Below, piece by piece: positions 58,968-64,000 of a stretch of 64,000 nucleotides of DNA. The stretch comes from Streptomyces ficellus (GTDB lineage: Bacteria > Actinomycetota > Actinomycetes > Streptomycetales > Streptomycetaceae), in contig NZ_JAUEPL010000018.1 of assembly GCF_030406405.1 (NCBI RefSeq), positions 43,283-107,282 of the forward strand, read 5' to 3'. Each line of letters begins with the position of its first letter. Position 1 is the stretch's first letter. Under the pieces are notes generated by a model. That model made no database searches and was not told the DNA's origin. It saw only the letters and a list, made by a program, of their open reading frames with translations. The position numbers were made by a program, and so were the translations under genes.

Positions 58968-59630
58968 TCAGGGCCCGCTCTCGTCGCTCATGCGCAGGAA
59001 CCAGCCCCGTGCCGCGTCCGCGACCTGTTCCAGCGCCCCGGGTTCCTCGAAGAGATGGGTGGCTCCCGGAATCACACGCACTGTGCACGGAGCGGTCAGT
59101 CGCCGGGCGGCCTCTTGGTTCAGCCTCAGCACCTCGTGGTCGGCACCGCCGACCACGAGCAGTACGGGAGCGCGTACGCCGGCGAGCGCGGCCCCCGCGA
59201 GGTCCGGGCGGCCACCGCGCGACACCACGGCTCGTACCCGGTCCGGTCGGTCGGCAGCGGCCACGAGTGCGGCCGCGGCACCCGTGCTCGCCCCGAACAG
59301 CCCCACCGGAAGGCCGCCGGTGCCCCGCCGCTCGCCCAGCCAGTCGACCGCCGCCGTCATCCGCCGCCCCAGCAGCGGAATGTCGAACCGCAGCTCGGCG
59401 GTGATCATGTCGACACGCTCCTCGCCCGGGCTGAGGAGGTCCATGAGCAACGTGCCCAGGCCCGCCCGCTGCAAGGAGTCGGCCACGGCGCGGTTGCGCG
59501 GGCTGTGCCGGGAGCTGCCGCTTCCATGGGCGAAGGCCACCACACCCCGCGCCGCCTCGGGCAGGGCCAGGTCTCCCGCGAGCGTCACCTCACCCACATC
59601 GATGGCGACCGCCTCTGATGTCGTCGGCAT
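58968..59630 (-). CDS. Alpha/beta hydrolase (dienelactone hydrolase-like)
   Basis: 220 residues. Nucleophile in GASTGAA, oxyanion/substrate loop AHGSGSSRHSPRNRAVA, an acid in VVGGADHEVL and catalytic His in GATHLFEEPG give a complete triad. It matches the short hydrolases often found alone or fused to phosphoribosyltransferases in actinomycetes; substrate unknown. AGGAGG lies 7 nt before ATG 59630. Confidence 0.86.
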   Translation of the reverse strand: MPTTSEAVAIDVGEVTLAGDLALPEAARGVVAFAHGSGSSRHSPRNRAVADSLQRAGLGTLLMDLLSPGEERVDMITAELRFDIPLLGRRMTAAVDWLGERRGTGGLPVGLFGASTGAAAALVAAADRPDRVRAVVSRGGRPDLAGAALAGVRAPVLLVVGGADHEVLRLNQEAARRLTAPCTVRVIPGATHLFEEPGALEQVADAARGWFLRMSDESGP

Positions 59631-59838
59631 GGCCGGAACCTCCTGTGAACGCTCCCGCCCCGTCCGGCCCCGGCGGGACGACTGCCGGCGTGCTCATACG
59701 TCATGGACGGGCTGGTCTGGGCCATCGCAGCCTTCCTTCCTTTTCCGCCCGTCACGGGCACCGCACCGAGTACCCACCACCTCGCGGCGGATACCCCGCG
59801 CGGGCGCACACTGACAGCATGAGGAGGTGGGACAGCGG

Positions 59839-60324
59839 ATGTCGCAGGACGGGACGGCACTGGACATGGCCGTCATGGTCGGGTTGCAGGCTTCGGGCAA
59901 GTCCACCTTCTACCGGCAGCATCTCTCCGGCGGTCACGTCCTGGTGAGCAAGGACCTGTTCCCGAGGGGTGCCCGCAACAAGCAGCGCCGGCAGATGCGC
60001 CTGGTGGATGCGGCGCTGGCGGCCGGCAGGCCGGTAGCGGTCGACAACACCAATCCGTCGCCGGAGGAGTGGGCACCGCTGATCGCCCTGGGACATGCCC
60101 ATGGCGCGACCGTGACGGCGTACTGGTTCCCTCCCGACGTCGGGGGTTCTCTGGGACGCAACGCCGCCCGCGAGGGCCGGGAGCGCATTCCGGACATCGG
60201 CATCCACGCCACGCACAAGCGGCTGCGCAAGCCAACCGTGGCGGACGGGTTCGACGCCGTGCTGGAGGTGCGATTCGACGGCCACGGCGGCTTCGAAGTG
60301 CGACCGGCCGCCAGCGTCCGGTGA
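59839..60324 (+). CDS. P-loop kinase of the polynucleotide-kinase type
   Basis: 161 residues. P-loop GLQASGKST near 10-18, then VDNTNPSPEEWAPLI, the motif shared with the kinase part of T4 Pnk/PNKP, and YWFPPDVGGSLGRNAAREGRERIPDIGIHATHKRL with the lid arginines. It probably phosphorylates the 5' end of RNA or DNA or a small molecule; nothing nearby shows which. ATG 59839 is chosen (GAGG 11 nt upstream); GTG 59827 is too close to the ribosome site. Confidence 0.82.
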   Translation: MSQDGTALDMAVMVGLQASGKSTFYRQHLSGGHVLVSKDLFPRGARNKQRRQMRLVDAALAAGRPVAVDNTNPSPEEWAPLIALGHAHGATVTAYWFPPDVGGSLGRNAAREGRERIPDIGIHATHKRLRKPTVADGFDAVLEVRFDGHGGFEVRPAASVR

Positions 60325-60343
60325 GAAGTAGCTGTTGGCGTCA

Positions 60344-60376
60344 CTCCTGAGAGAAGTGATCGATGGCCTCCGAGAC
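60344..60376 (+). pseudogene. Remnant resembling the C-terminus of a DUF742 gene
   Basis: The codons after CTC 60344 read LLREVIDGLRDS, almost the consensus C-terminus of DUF742 proteins (compare ILEEVIHGLRGL at the end of the gene at 58.8 kb). No upstream DUF742 body precedes it, only the end of the kinase gene. Together with the roadblock gene that follows, it suggests a broken conservon. Short, so this is tentative. Confidence 0.35.
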
Positions 60377-60513
60377 TCGTCGAGTACGCGGCGAGCGTGC
60401 ACACCGCCCCGCTGCTCGACCCGGTCTCCTGAGGCACACATGCTTGCCCTGCTCACGTCAGTACGCAAGGCTTACGGGGCAGCGGGGAACGTACGAAACG
60501 GGGAGGACCGGAC

Positions 60514-60927
60514 ATGGCACTGGACAAAGGACTCGACTGGCTCCTGGACGACCTGACGAAGCGGGTCAAACACATATGGCACGCCCTGGTGCTGTCCAAC
60601 GACGGCCTGGTGACGGGCGCCAGCACGCAGCTCGCGCGGGAGGACGCGGAGCACCTCGCCGCGGTCTCGTCGGGCCTGCACAGCCTCGCCCGAGGATCCG
60701 GCAAGCACTTCAGGGCGGGCAGGGCGCGCCAGACGATGGTGGAGTTCGACGACGCGATGCTCTTCGTCACCGCGGCCGGTGAGGGCAGCTGCCTGTGTGT
60801 GCTCAGCGCGGCGGAGGCCGATGTCGGGCAGGTCGCGTACGAGATGACGCTGCTCGTCAACCGGGTCGGCGAGCATCTCGCGGTCGCCGCCCGGCAGCCC
60901 GGCGGGGTGGCCCTGACCGACCGCTGA
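60514..60927 (+). CDS. Roadblock/LC7-domain protein (CvnB-like)
   Basis: 137 residues with the roadblock/LC7 fold: LDWLLDDLTKRVKHIWHALVLSNDGLVTGAS, DAEHLAAVSSGLHSLA and LCVLSAAEADVGQVAYEMTLLVNRVG. In conservons it follows the histidine kinase and binds the GTPase; here it is alone. GGGGAGGACC lies 5-6 nt before ATG 60514. Confidence 0.9.
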   Translation: MALDKGLDWLLDDLTKRVKHIWHALVLSNDGLVTGASTQLAREDAEHLAAVSSGLHSLARGSGKHFRAGRARQTMVEFDDAMLFVTAAGEGSCLCVLSAAEADVGQVAYEMTLLVNRVGEHLAVAARQPGGVALTDR

Positions 60928-61045
60928 CCAGCGGCGCGTCCGCGTCCGGTCGCGGTTTTCCACAGGCCGGACGCGTGGGGCTCCACCCGCGCTACCTTCG
61001 TGACGCGACGTAATCGCATCGGACGCCTCACGGGGGAGGGCCGCC

Positions 61046-61918
61046 ATGACGGTCAAGGAAGCCACCACAGCGCACACCGTTGCCTTCGGGCGCGCCGCGC
61101 AGCAATTGCGCATGAAGCGGCACGAGTTCGAGCTCGCGGTCCAACTGGGGCATGTGCGGACCGTGCCCGGCGCCGACGGCGGGCGGCGCCGGGTGGCGCA
61201 GGAAGAGATCGGCCGGCTGCGCGCCGCGCCGGACTTCCCCGACGGTCTGCGCGACCGCGTCCGCACGGTCCGTACGGCGGAGGCCGCCGGCCTCCTTTCG
61301 ATCACGGGCGACCGCTTCACCAAGCTGGCCAGGACCGGCCATTTCAGCCCGGCCAGGTTCTACCTCAACCGCTACCGCGCGGTCGTGTGGCTCTATGTGG
61401 CGGGCGAGGTAGCCGAGTTCGGCGAACGACATCCCGCCCTGCTCAACGGCAGACTGCCGGCTCCGGTGCGCGCAAGGCTGGAGGCGGGAGAGGACGCCCG
61501 CCCGCGCAACTGGCGCTCTCGACGCCTCGGGCTGCTGCTGCGCCAGGCCGAGGATCCCTGGGCGGCCGCGGCCGCCATCGCGTCCCTCCTCGACCCCGAC
61601 GAGGTCGCCGAAGCGGTGAAGGACCCGCACGAGCGGGCTCACCTCGACCGGCTCCGCCCCCAACCGCCCCAGCCGCGGCCGGAGTCCCTCACCGCCCGGG
61701 ACATCACCGACCAGCTGCTCCTGGCGGACGACCCGGACGAGATTCTCTGGCACCGCATGAGTCTGTCCCTGGCCCTGGACGAGGCCCGCGCGGTCACACC
61801 CGCCCCTCGACCCAACCCCGGCGGTCACCGCCCCCCACCCACGAGACGCGGCCCCGGCCGCGCCGGGCTGCTCACCCGGCTGCGACTGGGCCGGCGAAGG
61901 GCGGTGCGCGCCGGATGA
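61046..61918 (+). CDS. DUF6397-like protein
   Basis: 290 residues. AFGRAAQQLRMKRHEFELAVQLGHVRTVPGADGGRRRV and a second similar part (AAGLLSITGDRFTKLARTGHFSP) look like paired DNA-binding helix-turn-helix or excisionase-type modules, as in the streptomycete family DUF6397. The C-terminus is a Pro/Arg-rich tail. GGGGGAGGG lies ~6 nt before ATG 61046. Function unknown, DNA binding is inference. Confidence 0.72.
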   Translation: MTVKEATTAHTVAFGRAAQQLRMKRHEFELAVQLGHVRTVPGADGGRRRVAQEEIGRLRAAPDFPDGLRDRVRTVRTAEAAGLLSITGDRFTKLARTGHFSPARFYLNRYRAVVWLYVAGEVAEFGERHPALLNGRLPAPVRARLEAGEDARPRNWRSRRLGLLLRQAEDPWAAAAAIASLLDPDEVAEAVKDPHERAHLDRLRPQPPQPRPESLTARDITDQLLLADDPDEILWHRMSLSLALDEARAVTPAPRPNPGGHRPPPTRRGPGRAGLLTRLRLGRRRAVRAG

Positions 61919-61967
61919 TGCGCCGCGGAGGACGAGTTATGACCTACATGCCCCCTACGGTGACGCC

Positions 61968-62246
61968 ATGACGACATCGCCGGAGAGCCACTCCCTCTCC
62001 CTCCCCGGCGAATGCGGTGAGCTGTTGCGCGCCCTCGTCGAGCAGCGGGAACAGGCCGTGGCAGTGTCGCCGGACCTGGAGAGGAGCGTTCCCCTGCCGA
62101 GGACCCCGTGGTCCCCACCGGAGACCGTCCCCTGGTCCGCGCGCCGGACCCTCCTGCACCTGATACGGGAGAGAGCCCAGCACGCCGGCCATGCGGACAT
62201 CATCCGCGAGACGCTGCACGGTGCGGGCACCACCGCCCAGCGGTAA
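61968..62246 (+). CDS. Shortened DinB/DUF664-type protein
   Basis: 92 residues. The C-terminal part, WSARRTLLHLIRERAQHAGHADIIRETLHGA, is the conserved last third of DinB-like mycothiol-dependent transferases (DUF664), including the metal-binding His of the HAGH segment. The usual ~170-residue body with the first metal histidine is missing; the N-terminal part is only a loose GELLRALVEQ helix. Either a decayed gene or a minimal protein. ATG 61968 has no clear ribosome site. Confidence 0.55.
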   Translation: MTTSPESHSLSLPGECGELLRALVEQREQAVAVSPDLERSVPLPRTPWSPPETVPWSARRTLLHLIRERAQHAGHADIIRETLHGAGTTAQR

Positions 62247-62284
62247 CCGGTCGGCAGCGCCCTGAGGGCTCGCGTCGCGGAAGG

Positions 62285-63349
62285 TCACTCCTGATACAGG
62301 CCCTGGGCGCCGCCTCGGGGGAGCACGGCGGACAGCACGGCGGGCAGCGGGTACCAGTCGGCCGATACGACGCTGGCATGCCGCCCGGCCAGCAGGCCGA
62401 CCCTTTCCCGCGCCTGCGCTTCGGTCGGACGGGTGCCGTCGATGGCGGGCGCCACGTTGTGCGCGTCCGTCATCACCACCAGGTAGTGCCGCTGGTCGTA
62501 CCAGGCGGTGTCGATGGAGCCACCCGCGTAGGCGGAGGCGTCACCGTCGAAGACGACGAACCAGGGGCGTATGCCGGCGTCCGCGTACCGGGTGCGGGGA
62601 TCGCCCGACGCGGCACCGTGCACCGCGGGGAAGGCGGCCGCATCCCGCAGCCGGCCCGCCGCCGCCAGGTCCCGTAGGTGCGTGGCGTACTCGCGGTCGG
62701 TCCACAGGGTGTCCATCGGGTTGTCCTCTTCGACGGTGCCGGGGATGAGTTCGACCACGAACTTCCCGGCCATCGCCGAGCGCGCGGGCCAGCCGTCCGC
62801 ACGTACGGCGGTGTCGAGATCCGCCCGGCCCCTGGCCAGGTCGGCGGGCCGGAACAGCGCGTCGCCCAGGCGTGCGGTGAGCAGCGCGTCCAGGGCGGCG
62901 GGACCCCGGCCGCTCTTGCTCTGGAAGCCATCCTTCAACTCGATCTTCAGCAGGATCGGCCGGTGCCCCGGGTGTGCGTCGTGCCACGCCCGGATGTCGG
63001 CGAGACACCCGCCGAGGTCCTGGTTTCTTGGCTTCGTGCGCAACTCGCCCGCGTGCGCCGCGTTCTCGCAGTTGTTGTCGTTCCCGAGGGGGTTGCTGTG
63101 TGAGACCCGCCATGATCTGCCGAACGCGTTGGTCCACACGTCGATCTCCAGCATCCCTGCGCCCGAGTCCAACGCGTCGGCGAAGTAAGGGTACTTGGCC
63201 TTTTCGTACGCGTTGTGGACACCGACGCCGGTCGAGCCCGAGTAGGCCAACTGCCCGGGATCGGCGGATCGGGCCTCACCGGCCATGACCCCCAGACCCA
63301 GTGCCCCGGCCAGCACAGCCGCCCCTGCGGTACGCGACAACTTCCTCAT
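62285..63349 (-). CDS. Secreted Ca-dependent phosphatidylinositol-specific phospholipase C
   Basis: 354 residues with a signal peptide ~1-29. Active-site elements of the streptomycete Ca-dependent PI-PLC: H45 (VGVHNAYE), E68 and D70 (LEIDVW), H84 (VSHSNPLGND), then ILLKIELKD, FVVELIPGTVEEDNPMD and FVVFDGDASAYAGG. It releases inositol phosphate and diacylglycerol from PI outside the cell. ATG 63349. Four cysteines may form disulfides. It is convergent with the shortened DinB gene. Confidence 0.9.
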   Translation of the reverse strand: MRKLSRTAGAAVLAGALGLGVMAGEARSADPGQLAYSGSTGVGVHNAYEKAKYPYFADALDSGAGMLEIDVWTNAFGRSWRVSHSNPLGNDNNCENAAHAGELRTKPRNQDLGGCLADIRAWHDAHPGHRPILLKIELKDGFQSKSGRGPAALDALLTARLGDALFRPADLARGRADLDTAVRADGWPARSAMAGKFVVELIPGTVEEDNPMDTLWTDREYATHLRDLAAAGRLRDAAAFPAVHGAASGDPRTRYADAGIRPWFVVFDGDASAYAGGSIDTAWYDQRHYLVVMTDAHNVAPAIDGTRPTEAQARERVGLLAGRHASVVSADWYPLPAVLSAVLPRGGAQGLYQE

Positions 63350-63740
63350 GAACCCCTGCCTCGGTCGATGTGCGTCAAGTCGGCCGAACACTAGGGGAGT
63401 TGAGTGAATGAAGGGAGGCCTGCGGCTGACCGCTCCACCAACCCGCCCACTACCCACCCCCCCGGCCTGCGACCGCGCACCGCACGGCGCCATCGGGTCA
63501 CCACGCACCACGCCCCGCGAGCTCGGGCAGGCGATTGCGGGACCCCGTGCCGTGGATGCCCACGTGCCGTCAGGCGGCGGCGGATCCGCGCGCCTGTCCC
63601 GCCGGGCTGTCCCCACCGGGCGGCGTCCCGGCTGCCGGGCCCGGCCGGGTCGCCGGCCTGCCCCGCCGCTCGCCGTTCCGTCTGCCTGGCGCCGCCCGCC
63701 ACTCCCTGACCCGGCGGGACCCGCCGGGCCGGACCCGCCC
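63350..63740. other. Gene-free GC-rich flank upstream of the phospholipase gene
   Basis: About 390 bp with no convincing gene on either strand; open frames here lack ribosome sites and family patterns. It contains the promoter region of the phospholipase gene but no clear -35/-10. Sequence quality may already fall towards its right end. Confidence 0.6.

Positions 63741-64000
<260 letters not shown>

Noticed and set aside
58839..59618. Plus-strand frame following the DUF742 gene, as a possible conservon GTPase
   Set aside because: It has no G-box motifs; the start is translated tandem repeat and the rest is antisense to the hydrolase.

Overview
The window reads as chromosome of a high-GC actinomycete, almost certainly Streptomyces or a close relative. 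GC content is very high throughout. Many genes start with GTG or overlap by the 4 nt ATGA/GTGA arrangement. Several families are typical of the genus: DUF6131, DUF2617, DUF4247, a DUF742/roadblock conservon remnant, secreted S8 and PI-PLC enzymes. I see no rRNA, tRNA, CRISPR array, transposase or integrase. The last ~260 bases are not credible genomic sequence (C/G homopolymers, then 126 consecutive G).

Region 1 (1-15.3 kb) is one L-rhamnose utilisation island built around a divergent promoter at 7.15-7.41 kb. Leftward run an ABC importer (rhaT, rhaP, rhaQ, rhaS), the mutarotase rhaM, a secreted BNR-type beta-propeller protein and a LacI regulator. Rightward run the isomerase rhaI, a fused rhamnulose-1-phosphate aldolase/dehydrogenase (rhaEW), the rhamnulokinase rhaB, and lutA-lutB-lutC for L-lactate oxidation. 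Together they give uptake, conversion to DHAP plus L-lactaldehyde, oxidation to L-lactate and then pyruvate. Both promoters and three repressor-type palindromes can be read in the divergent region.

Region 2 (15.3-25.8 kb) holds mixed housekeeping and stress genes: DUF6131, a flavin hydroxylase, a secreted subtilisin, an hsp18-type small heat-shock protein, DUF2267, phosphoglucomutase, DoxX, DUF72 and a UDP-glucose dehydrogenase. Convergent to the last is a gene for a protein resembling the Cyt cytolytic delta-endotoxins of Bacillus thuringiensis, the most unusual gene of the window.

Region 3 (26-33 kb) is a second carbohydrate section: a cupin/PmoA-like/Gfo-Idh-MocA operon with a clear promoter flanked by LacI-type sites, then a divergent acetylxylan-esterase-like gene and GH5 cellulase, a PIG-L deacetylase, a flavoprotein gene remnant and a cupin-XRE regulator.

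Region 4 (33-42 kb) has a quinone oxidoreductase plus two acyl-CoA dehydrogenases (possibly a heteromeric pair), then a five-gene nickel-type ABC importer (nikA-nikE) behind a Nur-box-like inverted repeat.

Region 5 (42-64 kb) includes a PI-PLC/GDPD-like secreted enzyme, a phosphodiester glycosidase, an AAC(3)-family acetyltransferase, the DUF2617-DUF4247-DUF350-SpeE module, a SWIM/SNF2 pair, a fatty acid desaturase, a MOSC protein, several small unknown genes, scattered conservon parts (DUF742, roadblock), a polynucleotide-kinase-like P-loop protein, a shortened DinB/DUF664 gene and a secreted PI-PLC. Unrelated short tandem repeats (8-46 bp units) occur in many intergenic gaps.
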